DNA of 64,000 nucleotides from Symbiodinium natans (GCA_905221605.1 CAJNDS010002743.1:126001-190000), one strand, 5' to 3'; positions 54,040 through 64,000 are shown, numbered from the stretch's first letter. The notes: generated from the sequence alone by a model not told the origin. Translations and numbers: made by a program.

Positions 54040-54330
54040 ATCCTTGAGGATGGATGCTGTGGTGGAGGAGGCGCAGCAATTGGCGGTGCAGGCTCCGCCC
54101 TGGGCACTTCTCTCGGCTTGGCATGTCTTCAGCTTGGGGCAGGTGGTGAACAGAGTTCTTTCCGACGAAGGCACCATTCTAGAGGCCGAGAAGAGGGAGG
54201 AGAAACTGTGCGGACTCACCCAGCAGCTTCCCCTGCCAGGCCAAAAAAGTGCTTCGCGATGCCCTCGAAGACCAAGAGCTGCGCAATTCTGCCAAGGCAA
54301 GGCACGGCGCACGTCATTCGTGCTGAGGTC
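54040..54330 (+). CDS. Putative exons, unknown gene
   Basis: Two overlapping-frame segments: MDAVVEEAQQLAVQAPPWAL (from about 54050) and, in another frame, QAKKVLRDALEDQELRNSAK (about 54237-54320). The second is a clear charged helix. Frame change between them implies an intron. Confidence 0.35.
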
Positions 54331-54489
54331 GGCCTTGGGCTGTCATGCTGTCACGCTGTCACGGAATAAGCCAGGAGTCGCTCTGGAGTATCGTGATCCC
54401 CTGGGGTTCCAGATCAAGCAGCTTGGCACCACGCAGCCACTAATGATCCACTAATGTCGCTAATGATTTGGCCACCGATAGCAGAAGTG

Positions 54490-54780
54490 CACCGTCGGTT
54501 TGGCGTACCTTGCCGGAAGGTCCCGACGAGGTGAAGCGTGCGGTGCGTTTGGCAGAGGCGAGAATCGGCGAGAGTTGCAATTTCCTGAGGGGCACCAGTG
54601 CCCACTAGGCCGTAGACGTCAAAGGGTGCCGTCCAGAGGAGCTCGCGTCCCTGCCCGCGCTCAACGACGACGAGCGGGCAAGTCTTCGGTTGGGACCTCA
54701 CCTGTGCTGCGCGATGCTGCGCCGGGGAACTGCCGCAATCCAATATGTGAAAGTGTTCGACAACAAAGGTCCTTGCAGAT
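54490..54780 (+). CDS. Putative exons, unknown gene
   Basis: SVWRTLPEGPDEVKRAVRLA and EARIGESCNFLR (about 54492-54590) are followed in the same direction by DVKGCRPEELASLPALNDDE, RASLRLGPHLCCAMLRRGTA and IQYVKVFDNK (about 54618-54765), the latter ending at a possible GT donor (GTCCTTGC). It continues the run of plus-strand exons from 53.2 kb. Family unknown. Confidence 0.45.
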
Positions 54781-55289
54781 GCGGCTGAGAGCCGAAGGAA
54801 GGAAGGGCAGAGAGCTCAGCGCCCGTCTTCTCTTCTCTTCTCTTGCTGTCGCTCCTCAGAGCCTCTGATCTGCTTCGGAGCTTAGGTTCCAATTCCGCTT
54901 CGGAGGAGGCTAAGAAGGCGCAGCGGGCAGACAAAAGGACGCAAAGTCTGCCCCACAGCCTTTCCCAGCCAACCCCAGCCCTTCCCAATTCGTTGCATCT
55001 GTTCGGTCTTGAAGGACGGATGCAGGAGACAAGCCGGAAGCCTCGGCACCTGTGCAGGCACGACTGCAGCGTTGCAATGTTGCGTCATGACTGGCATTGA
55101 CTGGCCACACCTACTAGTTACTGTGGTTCAGTGACTCATGGTTCCGAAAGGCTCAGCCGGTCTCACCGGCCAAAGAAGCTGGGCAGGCCGGGAAGTAGGG
55201 AAGTAGGTTCACAAGATGGGTCGCTTTCAACGTTGTCGGGGCGTTTTCCCTTTTTTTTTGCTGTGAGCCGAGACATGTGTCTTTGGCGT

Positions 55290-55510
55290 CGATGCAGGTG
55301 CGGCCGTTGGAATTGACGACGCAGCAACTAAAAGCTTTAAAGGCACCGGAGCCTTCAGGCGCTGAGACAGACTGTGCAAGACACGGTAGGATTCGCCGCC
55401 TTTTCCAGTGGGCGAGTTTGGGAGACATTGAGGACAAGTTCAATAATTTGGCAGCCTTCTTGTTGGTGTTCAATGATTCTGCTTTGCTTGTGGTCAGTCC
55501 CACTCAATAA
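55290..55510 (+). CDS. Putative terminal exon, unknown gene
   Basis: After GATGCAG the frame reads VRPLELTTQQLKALKAPEPS, GRIRRLFQWASLGDIEDKFN and LAAFLLVFNDSALLVVSPTQ, ending TAA at 55508-55510. There is a hydrophobic helix near the end. Probably the last exon of the 53-55 kb gene. Confidence 0.45.
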
Positions 55511-55519
55511 CTTGGGCAG

Positions 55520-57020
55520 GTGAAGACTTGTCCTCCAAAGCTTCCAAGGCCTTAGATTCGAAATGGGGGGTGCATGGCACAATCGGCACGCATGGTGGAG
55601 CGAGCGTGGTTTATAGCAACCATGTGGGTTGTTGTCTTGCAGTTTGCCTCTCCCGGTCTGTGGAGGAATAGGCTGAGGGCAATACATCTTTGGTAGCCGG
55701 TTGGGGTCCTGATGCACAGTCCGGTCCCGGACACCTGTCGCCTATGGAGGGTGGAGGCCTCGGTGGATTAAACAGTGAACTCCTCGGAAACGTAGACCCG
55801 GATGATCAGCAAAGCTAGCTCTGTGGAGCTTGCGGCAGTTGTCGTTGAACTTTAACATCTTAAGTCACTGCTTACGAGTAGTAAGGCGCTAGGGGAGAAA
55901 CATGTTCGGGACCTTGACGGGTAACCAAGACTTAGCTCAAGGCTTCCCCTCCAGGTGGCTGAGCATGGGATAAGGCAAAGCCCCCCGACCTTGAGGTCCC
56001 CCTCTCCCTCTAGGTCCTCAAGTTACCGAGGCGATGCAGGACGCAAGACGTAGCTTTTTTGAATTTAGCGCAGATCAAGCAACGAATGCAGCGCCCTAAG
56101 GTTCGAACCCTAAGCAATAACTAAACCCCATTGCCAAGTGTTCCTGCCGCCTTCGTTCGTGCACTGTCGTTCCCTGGATTTCGTGGCCCCTTTTCAAGTT
56201 TGGATCTCCGTAAGATGTTGCTGCTTGTGCTCTGGGAGGAGGCGACGGAGAAAGTGGCCGATAGCGTTTCATCATCTCCGTATCCAGAGGACACTGGCGC
56301 GTGCGTGATTCGACGGATGTGCTGTAGTGCCAAGGGTCAAAGATGTTGCAGGAGGTACGGCAACAGGACGTGCGCAAAGCTGAAGACCAGCAGGCGCAGT
56401 GAAATTGAGAGTTTGTCCTGGTGATCCCCGGTTGTGCCGGTGATGTAGACGGCGAATGACGGCGAACGAGGAGTTTGTAGCTCCGCCGGTCGGCGCAAGA
56501 TGCGGTACACTGCCGTGGCCACAGGCAGCCAAAGTGCGCGAGCCGAGCCCAAAGCAGGCAGATCGAAGGAAGCGGTACAGCGGTGACCCTACACCATCGA
56601 TAGTTTTCATGACGGAGAGTGCCGAGAAAAAGCAGGACAAGCATCTCAGGTGAAACCAAAAGGTTAGACAAAGGCTTCAATGGGTACTTTATCAACCTGT
56701 TGCGGGATGGGATTTTCAGCAGACTACGCCTTTCGACCTTGCATTGGGTCTATTCTACCGGTTGCGATCTGATCTTTTCGCAGCTCGGGCTTAGATCGTA
56801 TCTGCATATGTGAACATGTCGCCAAAATCCCGTTGCCATTGATCTGTGATTGGGTCGAGGAATCTTGGTTAAGCATGTTTGATGTCTCACGGGGGAGCAA
56901 TGGGACGCAGCCCTTAGAGACATGAAGGGTCCCGTAAGAGTATGGGACAGACTGCACCACTGAGGGTGCCTTCTCACAGCATCAGAGCAGGTTGAGCCCC
57001 CTTAGCTTCCTAGCATTTGG
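55520..57020. other. Intergenic stretch without recognisable gene
   Basis: Overlapping open frames occur on both strands at 56096-56695, but neither has persuasive protein composition. No repeat, RNA or element was recognised between the 53-55 kb gene and the CDK start. Confidence 0.5.
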
Positions 57021-57024
57021 AGCC

Positions 57025-59706
57025 ATGTTGGGGGAAATCAATGACGATTTCGACATGCTTGAAAAGCGCTTCGAGCAGAAATACGAAGTCAGGTTCTTAA
57101 CCTGTAAGCAAAGGAGATGCATCTTTGCAGAAATCACGCAGATTCCTTCAAGAATATTCGATAGTGTCAGGTCACTGAGCCAAAGGCCCTCGGAGAGGGG
57201 ACCTACGGCAAGGTCCGAATTTCATGCAAAAGGAGTGCCAGCAGATTTTGGGTGTGCCTTCGTCTGGCCTTGATGCTTCAACTTCCCTGTCCCTGGCGCT
57301 AGGTCTACAAGGCTGTCAGCAGGGAGAGCAACCAGGCTCGACCCAATTCGTGAAGTGCTAGAGCTGCTAGAGGCTAGGACATGTGCCTCGGCTACGACTG
57401 CGCTATGCTGCGCTGCCTTTTGCAGGTGGTTGCGATTAAGAGGATAAAGCTTAATCCCGATGATGACGAGGGTGTGCCGCTGGGGTCCTGGACGGTTCCA
57501 TTTCTGTCTCTGCGTTGCACTGAGTCCCACCGCCCCTCCGCCGCAGCTCAGGAGCACAGCTTTGCGCGAGGTGGCTGTGCTAAAGGACTTGGCCTTTGGG
57601 TGGTGCCACGATCTGCCGCCACTGTCTGCCAAGCAGGTTTTGGTGCATTTGGCATAAACATGTTGGACACGATGTGTAATGACGTGCAATGTCAGAACTG
57701 CAGGACCTGGATAGCGAATACGTTGTGAAGCTGTTTGAGGCATCGAGCCTTTATGGTCGGAGTGCTGGGTCATCGGCCGCAGCTGTGGTTTTTTGGCCAT
57801 GCAATGAATCCAGTGACCAGGCGAATCTGATGTGACCAGGTGTTTTGCTCTCCGAGCAAGCTCGTGCTTGTCTTCGAGCTCATGGAGAATGATCTCAGAA
57901 AGTGCCCTTTCACCTACCGCATCCTACCGCTTTCTCCTCTCACCTCCATCCCCCTCGGCCCAGCTCTGGTGCGATTGATAGCTTGGCACGTTTGACACAA
58001 CCACAAACACATAGCAACAGCGGTGTGATTGTCAATAAGTGTTTGTGTTTGGTGAGGTCTAATGCGTTGTTTCTGAACATTTGCTTGCATGTAAGTATCC
58101 ATCCAGATGATCGTGCACTGTACAGTAAAAGCAGTGTCGCATAGCAAGGTACATGAAGCAAGCTGGAGGGAAGATTCCATCGCCCTCAGCTCAGCTCAGT
58201 TGCCCAGTCTGATGAAAGATTCACGCGGCAGAATCTGCAGGCATCAGGTGAAGAGCCTCTGCTGGCAGCTTGTGAAAGGCCTCGAAGTCTGCCATGCGTC
58301 CTGGCCGTAAAGCGCACTTGATGCTCATGCCAGTTGCTACGGCCAAAAAAGAGCATCTGAGGCTTGCCGCATCATACATCGTGACATAAAGCCCCTCCCT
58401 CTGAAGCAAGTGCATGCTTGCAGCTTGCTGTGCGCTGGTCCCCGTGCCCGCTCGCCGAGGCCCCAGAACCTGTTGATCGATGCCAATCATAGGCTGAAGC
58501 TGGCTGACTTTGGCCTTGCAAGGGCGTTCATGGTACGCCCCCCCTGGCGCCTGTTTTATGGCACAGCGTGAGACACCGATTGTCAGCAGCGTGGTTCCTG
58601 TGGTCCCTGTGGTAGGTCCCAGTTCCGAAGTATACCCACGAGGCACGGAATGAATGACAAAGCAGTTTGACAACATGTCGAATGTTTTGCTGAGGTTGTC
58701 ACAGTGTGGTACCGGGCACCAGAGATCCTGTTGGGCTCTGCCCCGTCCTGAATGTGCCCTTCCTCTTGCCGCGCAGCTGGCGACAGCAGCATAGATTCGC
58801 AGGCTGGCTACAGCATCGCGGTAGACATGTGGGCCGTGGGTTGCGTGTTCGCTGAGATGGCGACCGGCGGGGGCCTGAATTCTGAATGGGCCGAGTTTTC
58901 AGAGACCGCAACCCTTGCCAACTGCCTCAGGCCGTCCCATGTTTCAGGGAGATTCTGAGATAGACACGATCTTCAAGGTCCATGTCGAACCACAGACCCC
59001 CCTCACAGCAACCTTTTTGGCTTCAGCAACTTGCCAGATCTTTCAGAAGCTGGGCACTCCCAATGATATCAGTTGGCCGGGAGTCCAGGACTTGCCAAAG
59101 CCCGATGCTTGGGGGGGAATCTGTTTCCAGATAATATTCTTTGCACTGCGTTTTCCGCAGCATGAGCTGCATGCTGAGTTTCAAGACCGCCTTCCCCCAG
59201 TGGAGACACAAAGGATGTGAACTCAGCCTTTGTGGCTCCTGTCACCGATAAAGCGATCGCCGCGCGTGTTCGCTGAGCACTGGTGAAGCACACCGAGGCT
59301 GGGCAAACATCCGCAACACCAAGGAGAAGGCAGCCAAGTGGGGGAGAGGAATCTCACCATACTTGGAGCCCACCGACTGCCGATAGTTTGACATCGTCTG
59401 GGGGAGTATGTCTTGTAAGGTGGGCGAATCTGGCATTGACCTCCTGGAGAAATTCCTGGCGTATGCCCCCAAGCAGCGGTGGCCTCTTGTCTAGTCTAGT
59501 GAGGCCAGTGGCAGAGCACTGAGATTCTTTCTGACTTGATCCAAGACTTTATTTAGACTCGTTTCTAGACACTGGAGCTGTCCAGTCACCTGTATTTCTG
59601 GGGCTTCATGCAGATGCATGCGATGTTGTATGATGCATGTTACTCCACGCTCAGGAGCGCTCGAAAGGGACTGGCGCACCCTTACCTGGCAGATGCTGGG
59701 CCTTGA
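57025..59706 (+). CDS. Cyclin-dependent kinase (CDK1/2-like, PSTALRE type), about 19-20 small exons
   Basis: A Ser/Thr kinase that phosphorylates cell-cycle or transcription targets when bound to a cyclin. Exons read: 57025-57087; 57171-57212 (GEGTYGK, Gly-rich loop); 57303-57335; 57426-57478 (VVAIKRIKL, ATP-binding Lys); 57552-57585 (with the previous exon makes PSTALRE, the cyclin-binding helix); 57704-57744; 57857-57901; 58149-about 58182; 58248-58295; 58362-58390 (HRDIK); 58460-58532 (PQNLL, ADFGLARAF); 58616-58642 (VPVPKYTHE, T-loop Thr); 58695-58739 (WYRAPEILLG); 58803-58866; 58931-58977 (RPMFQGDSEIDTIF); 59038-59099; 59179-about 59203 (FKTAFPQW); 59420-59478; 59655-59706 (LAHPYLA, stop TGA). 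About 300 residues, the usual CDK length. One exon around 59210-59400 is unresolved. All catalytic residues are present. The start codon is the first ATG before the conserved N-terminus; an upstream exon is possible. Confidence 0.85.
58362..58642 (+). CDS. Catalytic-loop to T-loop exons of the CDK
   Basis: Three exons carry the catalytic core: ACRIIHRDIK (58362-58390), PQNLLIDANHRLKLADFGLA plus RAFM (58460-58532) and the 27-nt micro-exon VPVPKYTHE (58616-58642). Donors are GC, GT and GC. Joined, they keep frame and match CDK spacing residue for residue around HRD, DFG and the activating Thr in YTHE. Confidence 0.85.
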
Positions 59707-59962
59707 GGCATCTGAGGCTGTGGCTCCACAGCCTTGTGTCACTTCTCGTGTCACTTGGTGTCACTGCTCTGAGCTTGTCACGAAGCGCGCGACAAGCCGC
59801 TCAATTCAGTGGTTGCAAAGGGGGGGTTTGCATTTGTTGGAACCTGTTTTCGCTGGGCAGAACGTGTGCACTACCATCATGTACATTATCGTACATTGCC
59901 CTGAAGCCGCATGAGTCATGAGCCCCATCCTAATTGCGAAGCAAGGTAACCGGGTAACCCTC

Positions 59963-60260
59963 TCAACACGTCAGCCCCTCCAATTCAAGTAGCTGAGTCT
60001 TGAACGGGTGTGTGGGCTTGCGCAGGGGATGCGTGCCCGCCGATCGCGGAAAAATGCTGTGCTTGTTATGGCTTGCGATGGAGGGTCGGGCATGCAAAGC
60101 TGAGGCTGAAGTGTTAAACTTCCCTAGGTTTCTCGCAGAAATACAGCCGGGCTGTGGCCGCAACCGGCTACGCCCCAAAGCAGACAAGAACTTAGGTATG
60201 AGTGCAGGCTGGGTGGCCCGCTTTTGTGTTGGGAGGACGAGGACAAGAACTGAATGACGA
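59963..60260. other. No gene recognised
   Basis: Between the CDK stop and the triplet repeat I saw only short open frames without protein-like composition. Confidence 0.4.
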
Positions 60261-60265
60261 GGAGC

Positions 60266-60414
60266 AACACGACGACGACGACGGCGGCGGCGGCGGCGAC
60301 GACGACGACAGGGACGGCAGCGACAGGGACGGCAGCGGCAGCGACAGCGACGGCAGCGACGGCGATGGCGACAGCGACAACAACAACAGCAGCAGCAGCA
60401 GCAGCAACAACAAC
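60266..60414. repeat. GAC/GGC/AGC/AAC triplet repeat
   Basis: An imperfect triplet array moving from GACGAC through GGCGGC, GACAGC and GGCAGC to AACAAC and AGCAGC. In one plus frame it would encode Asp/Gly/Ser/Asn runs, but flanks do not support a gene. Confidence 0.9.
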
Positions 60415-60429
60415 ACATACAGAAGCCCG

Positions 60430-61015
60430 AAACTAAGGCTACGTCGGACCTATGGGTAGGTCTACCCTAGGCCTACGGGTAGCCTATGTACAGGCCTACG
60501 TAGAGGCTATGCGAGGCTACCTTTTGGCCTATCCGTAGGCCTACGAGTGGGCTACTGGTAGGCCTCCCTGTAGGCCTACCAGTCGCCTGTTGACAGGCCT
60601 ACCAGTAGGGCTGTGGATAGCCTACCGGTAGGCCTACCCGTAGGCCTACGGATAGGCTACAAGCAGGCCTATCCGTAGGGCTATAGGTAGGCTACCGGCA
60701 GGCCTACCCGTAGGCCTATGGGTAGGCTACCGGTAGGGGCCTGCGGGTAGGCCTACCGGTAGCCTACCCGTAGGCCTACGGGTAGGCCTGCCGGCAGCCT
60801 GCCCGTAGGCCTACGGATAGGCCTACCGGCAGCCTACCCGCAGGCCTACGGGTAGGCCTACCGGTAGCCTACCCATAGGCCTACGGGTAGGCCTGCCGGT
60901 AGCCTACCTATAGCCCTACGGATAGGCCTACGCGTAGGCTGCCGCAGACTCTACCGACAGGCCTACGCGTAGCCAGCCGTAGGCCCTACAGCTAGGGCTA
61001 CGGGTAGCCTATACG
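60430..61015. repeat. Palindromic GTAGGCCTAC array
   Basis: About 580 bp made almost wholly of the palindrome TAGGCCTA and variants, alternating with ACCGGTAG, ACGGGTAG and ACCCGTAG linkers; more than twenty GGCCTA cores. Successive units alternate strand sense, so almost any sub-segment can fold on itself. Confidence 0.85.
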
Positions 61016-61031
61016 TCTGGGCTTCTTTACC

Positions 61032-61032
61032 C

Positions 61033-61073
<41 letters not shown>

Positions 61074-61074
61074 C
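61032..61074. repeat. CAA microsatellite
   Basis: About fourteen CAA units directly after the palindromic array. Confidence 0.95.
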
Positions 61075-61675
61075 GACACATGTAAATACAAAACCCGCAC
61101 GCAAAACATGTCGTTGTGTACATACTTGTTACACATCTTGGTTCGTACATGTATATTATAAGAACAAGCAAAGGGCAAGGCAGGAACAGTGGTGTAAGCT
61201 ACTTCCTCGCATCCTTGGTGCTCGTTTCCCATCCCATTGGGGAGGTCCTCCCAGAACCATCCAACAGGCTGCCGTAGAAGAAATTCCCATATAATGCTCC
61301 TAGATAAAGACAGGAATTCTGGAGAATAACCTGAAAGATCGGCAAACTTCTCCCGACGGGATTCCTCGAAAGGTTTTGATTCCAAAAGAAAGATTAGGAA
61401 ACTAGTTGAAGAATCAACAGATTCATATCAAGCAACCAATCTGTCAGGATACTCCCGGAAGCTCTCAGCACAAGGCGTAGCGCCGGTACACGAGACTAGG
61501 CACCTTTGCTCAAGACAAGCAACAAGCCGAGTCGCGGAATTTCCACAGCAGCCTGGAGAAACATTGCGTAGTACGTTGCATGAAGAGTGCTGTGTCTTTT
61601 TTGTACCTGGCTAGTATGGCAGACTTGTGAATCAATTGACGTGCGTTCTGATGACTAGAGAGTTCATGAGCATGC

Positions 61676-61945
61676 ATGCGCGAGATTGTTGTGCGTTTGC
61701 TGGTCGCCGAGGCCACCATGCAGTCATCTGAAGTGGCCACGAACAATCAAGCAGCAACTGCGACAACGCCACAGTCGTCGCAGCAAGGCATTCTCGACCG
61801 GGTTTTTGTGAATACAAACGGTCGAAGCCACAGCGCAGCAACAGAATGCGATGAGATGCAGCGTTCTTTTAGAGATGTTGTTCTTGGAAATCCAACCTGT
61901 CCCTGCAGATGTGGCAAGCACTCGGAGATGTGGAGCCCGGCTTAG
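61676..61945 (+). CDS. Possible exon, low confidence
   Basis: The frame reads MQSSEVATNNQAATATTPQS and SQQGILDRVFVNTNGRSHSA, a Gln/Thr/Ala-rich stretch that could be coding. It has no clear splice borders and no family. Confidence 0.25.
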   Translation: MREIVVRLLVAEATMQSSEVATNNQAATATTPQSSQQGILDRVFVNTNGRSHSAATECDEMQRSFRDVVLGNPTCPCRCGKHSEMWSPA

Positions 61946-62181
61946 AATGAGCCCATTGCGATTCAGCCCACTTGCTCATGGACATACCTTCTTACAGAAC
62001 ATTCTGCGTGCTCTCCGTGCAGTCGAGCTGCGCAAGCACGCCCGCTGTGTCCAGGACGTAGCCCATCGCGAACATCTGCGAGGCCTTTGCTGAATTTCTT
62101 GCAATGATGCAAAAGCCTGCTGGATGACATGGAAGTACGAAACTGAAGCTTCAGCCAACCTTGGACCTGATTTGTTGGATT

Positions 62182-62195
62182 AACCCTAAACCCTA
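62182..62195. repeat. Interstitial telomere-type repeat, left part (CCCTAAA)
   Basis: AACCCTAAACCCTA, two units of the TTTAGGG-type telomere repeat, cut by the inserted element. Removing the element and one TA gives a continuous repeat with 62504 onward. Confidence 0.85.
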
Positions 62196-62503
62196 ATGTT
62201 GCACCCTGTTTAGTGTGGGGCCCCCCCCCCCCCCCCCCCCCCCCCCTGAACAGTCGCGGGGGTGGATGGGATCCTGATTACACGGCCCGGGGGCTCGTAT
62301 GATTTTAAAAGGGAGGAGTTTAGATAGGTTCAAAAGGGGCAGCGATGCCCGGTTATCCTTTTTAAAGGCGCGCCACGTGGAATTTTCTTACGGCGCCCGG
62401 ACGATTTGTCTTTAAAGAGGGACTCCCAAACAGTCAGCGTGTCCTGAATAATTCGGCCAGTTTGTCTTTAAAGCGGGGGCCGATACTAAACAGGGTGCAA
62501 CAT
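62196..62503. mobile_element. 308-bp MITE-like element with 19-bp perfect terminal inverted repeats and TA duplication
   Basis: The ends ATGTTGCACCCTGTTTAGT (62196-62214) and ACTAAACAGGGTGCAACAT (62485-62503) are exact reverse complements. The element is flanked on both sides by TA (62194-62195 and 62504-62505). A run of about 26 C lies near the left end (62221-62246). There is no coding capacity, so it must be moved by an enzyme encoded elsewhere. A TA duplication with short inverted ends points to the Tc1/mariner group or a relative; that is inference. Confidence 0.85.
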
Positions 62504-62572
62504 TAAACCCTAAACACCAAACCCTAAACCCTAAACCCTAAACTCTAAACCTAAACTATGCTCTAAATCCTG
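62504..62572. repeat. Interstitial telomere-type repeat, right part (CCCTAAA)
   Basis: TAAACCCTAAA and several perfect CCCTAAA units, decaying into CTCTAAA and CCTAAACTA variants by about 62570. Confidence 0.9.
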
Positions 62573-62686
62573 ACAGGGAACGGACCACCAGCGCTGAATC
62601 ACCAGAGCCGTGCGACAGAGAAGAGCATTTGAAGCGGCCTTCTGCCTGCACTTTTATTTTTTTCTCACAGGGCGGTGACACTGGGG

Positions 62687-62712
62687 TTTTAGGGTTTAGG
62701 GTTTAGGGTTTC
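62687..62712. repeat. Interstitial telomere-type repeat in opposite sense (TTTAGGG)
   Basis: TTTTAGGG followed by TTTAGGG units, in the orientation opposite to 62182-62572 and about 115 bp away. Confidence 0.9.
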
Positions 62713-62844
62713 TAGCAGCGTCTTCGGGGATGAGGTTTTGGATGCTGACAGGTGAGGGCAACTAGGTTTTGAAAGGCAGCATCCCAACGCACGACCGGCC
62801 GGCGCACTGGTTATTGTTGCGCCAAGGCGTCACTGCAAATGACG

Positions 62845-63005
62845 GACGCACAGGGATTTTCGCGATGTCTTGGAAGCCGAGGATCTTTGGTCCGACTGGC
62901 ATGCCCGAAACCCCGAATCCCTTCAAGGCCAAGCGTCCTGCCCTCCAGCAGCAGAGAGGACTGGAAACCGGTTTTTCGCATCGCATCATGCTACAGTTTC
63001 TTTGA
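62845..63005 (+). CDS. Possible exon, unknown
   Basis: The frame reads NDGRTGIFAMSWKPRIFGPT, GMPETPNPFKAKRPALQQQ and RGLETGF before a stop. The Pro/Lys/Arg/Gly-rich composition looks protein-like, but the opposite strand is also open here. Confidence 0.3.
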
Positions 63006-63236
63006 GACCATGTGAACCCAGGATCGGCCGAAAGTGGATCTTTTTGAAATGTTGATGGATGGGGTGGAGCCATGAAAGCAGATGAAATCAATGGCAGCTC
63101 GATCCAAGTATGGTCTGATAGTCAGCTTGGTTCCGGAATCATGGTCTTGGCAGCAGGTTTTGCAGGTTTCCATCGGTGAGGGCTCAGAACGGCTGCTGCA
63201 GACTTCGTTGCGTGGCCACTTCGGTACATTCGGGGC

Positions 63237-63256
63237 TGTGTGTGTGTGTGTGTGTC
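63237..63256. repeat. TG microsatellite
   Basis: About ten TG units within an otherwise ordinary stretch. Confidence 0.9.
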
Positions 63257-63379
63257 TGCATCGAATCAACGCTACACCTGAGGGCCTTGCCCCCGCACGA
63301 TGAGGGAACATGAGGGGCTTCGACAAATGGTCCCAGAAAAATGACCTTGTCATGAGTCATGAAGAAAAGAACCAAGGAA

Positions 63380-63560
63380 CTTCACTTGGTCGCCTGAAGC
63401 TCTGTACAGACAGCCTTCAAACCCTCTTCAACTTCCCTGCGAAAAACGCTCTCATGGGCATTTGCAAGAGCAAAGGCCCCTTAGCTGCGAAGCTGCAAAT
63501 TGCCAGGACGGTCCAGCTTCACAAATTGACCCATAGACGTCAACTGTCCTCGAGTTCCTG
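63380..63560 (+). CDS. Possible exon, unknown
   Basis: The frame reads LGRLKLCTDSLQTLFNFPAK, NALMGICKSKGPLAAKLQIA and RTVQLHKLTHRRQL, an amphipathic basic segment. The opposite strand is also open, so strand and coding status are uncertain. Confidence 0.3.
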
Positions 63561-64000
63561 CGCGCAGTCATGCAGTGGAGTGTTGTGCTGACCATTCCTG
63601 ACCAAGCAGACCATACCTGTGCGCAGCGTATCCATGGAAATCTGCTGCTGGCGGAGAAAACTGAGACTAGACGCCTCTCAGCTGCACATGTCAAGAAGGT
63701 GCGGCTGTGTCACGCAATGCCACGCATCCGTGCGGGATTCTCGCTGAAGTTTGTATTCCTTCTGGAGACAGTCGAAGGATGATCTCTCTAGGCCAACCGA
63801 ATCTTTAGGACCTTCCGCACGGCTCGACAAAAACCCATCTGACACCAGCGAACGCTGAGACTCTGGCGTTTGCTGACATGAGTGCCGTGATCAGAAGCAG
63901 AACATGTGCGAAGCATGCACCTGCACAGGTTCATCTGCCAGTGCTACGCTTAGAATAGCATATAGCTTTGGACATGTGACGGCAGTAAAACCCTCTGAAT

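Noticed and set aside
56099-56112. GGTTCGAACCC looks like a tRNA T-loop
   Set aside because: The bases on both sides do not form a T-stem and no anticodon or D-arm lies upstream at tRNA spacing.
58105-58143. IHPDDRALYSKSS frame within the CDK gene
   Set aside because: It looks protein-like, but the CDK exon starting at 58149 in another frame (YMKQAGG) fits phase and family spacing; this piece falls in the intron.
59179-59218. FQDRLPPVETQ reading of the CDK exon near 59180
   Set aside because: The alternative phase giving N-FKTAFPQW fits the family pattern (LPxxKxxFPxW) and a GC donor at 59100.
1-64000. CRISPR-like arrays among the many tandem repeats
   Set aside because: Repeats are contiguous or satellite-like with no unique spacers of constant length, and the genome is eukaryotic.

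Overview
This window looks like nuclear DNA of a dinoflagellate, probably a Symbiodiniaceae-type alga. Four things in the sequence point that way. (1) Genes are cut into many small exons whose intron donors are often GC or GA instead of GT. I could splice two genes by eye with consistent reading phase: a cyclin-dependent kinase and a secreted tandem-repeat protein. (2) There are telomere-type CCCTAAA/TTTAGGG repeats. (3) There is a degraded DIRS-like retroelement whose polyprotein carries a CCCH finger, a methyltransferase-like domain, a 2OG-Fe(II)-oxygenase-like domain, reverse transcriptase and RNase H. (4) Short repeats of many kinds are very abundant. No bacterial operon, rRNA or tRNA was found.

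Layout. 0.7-6 kb: minus-strand exons of an unidentified gene with coiled-coil and membrane segments. 6.65-9.92 kb: a fully spliceable minus-strand gene for a 557-residue secreted protein made of Tyr-rich repeats. 10.6-10.85 kb: minus-strand exons carrying the P-loop of a guanylate-binding-protein/atlastin-type GTPase. 12.6-18.3 kb: tandem and C-rich repeats. 18.3-23.9 kb: a higher-order satellite with a 2.24 kb period. 23.9-30.7 kb: the rearranged DIRS-like element. 30.7-33.6 kb: a long frame-broken ORF of unknown function. The 15.0-34.4 kb block is bracketed by a long inverted repeat (about 0.75-0.9 kb arms, about 18 kb apart).

34.4-36 kb holds retroelement debris. 36-49.5 kb carries scattered plus-strand exons of one or more unknown genes, one group ending in a lysine-rich tail at 45663. 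49.7-53.9 kb has purine-rich tracts around repeated modules of a small multi-spanning membrane protein. 53.2-55.5 kb has more plus-strand exons. 57.0-59.7 kb is the CDK gene, with nearly all kinase motifs present. 60.2-61.1 kb is simple repeats plus an unusual palindromic GGCCTA array. 62.18-62.71 kb is an interstitial telomere tract interrupted by a 308-bp terminal-inverted-repeat element with a TA target duplication.

Most genic sequence here is intron, so exon calls outside the two well-resolved genes rest on uninterrupted reading frame, composition and splice-like borders. They are given modest confidence. I saw no functional cluster linking the genes; the window reads as independent genes separated by repeats.
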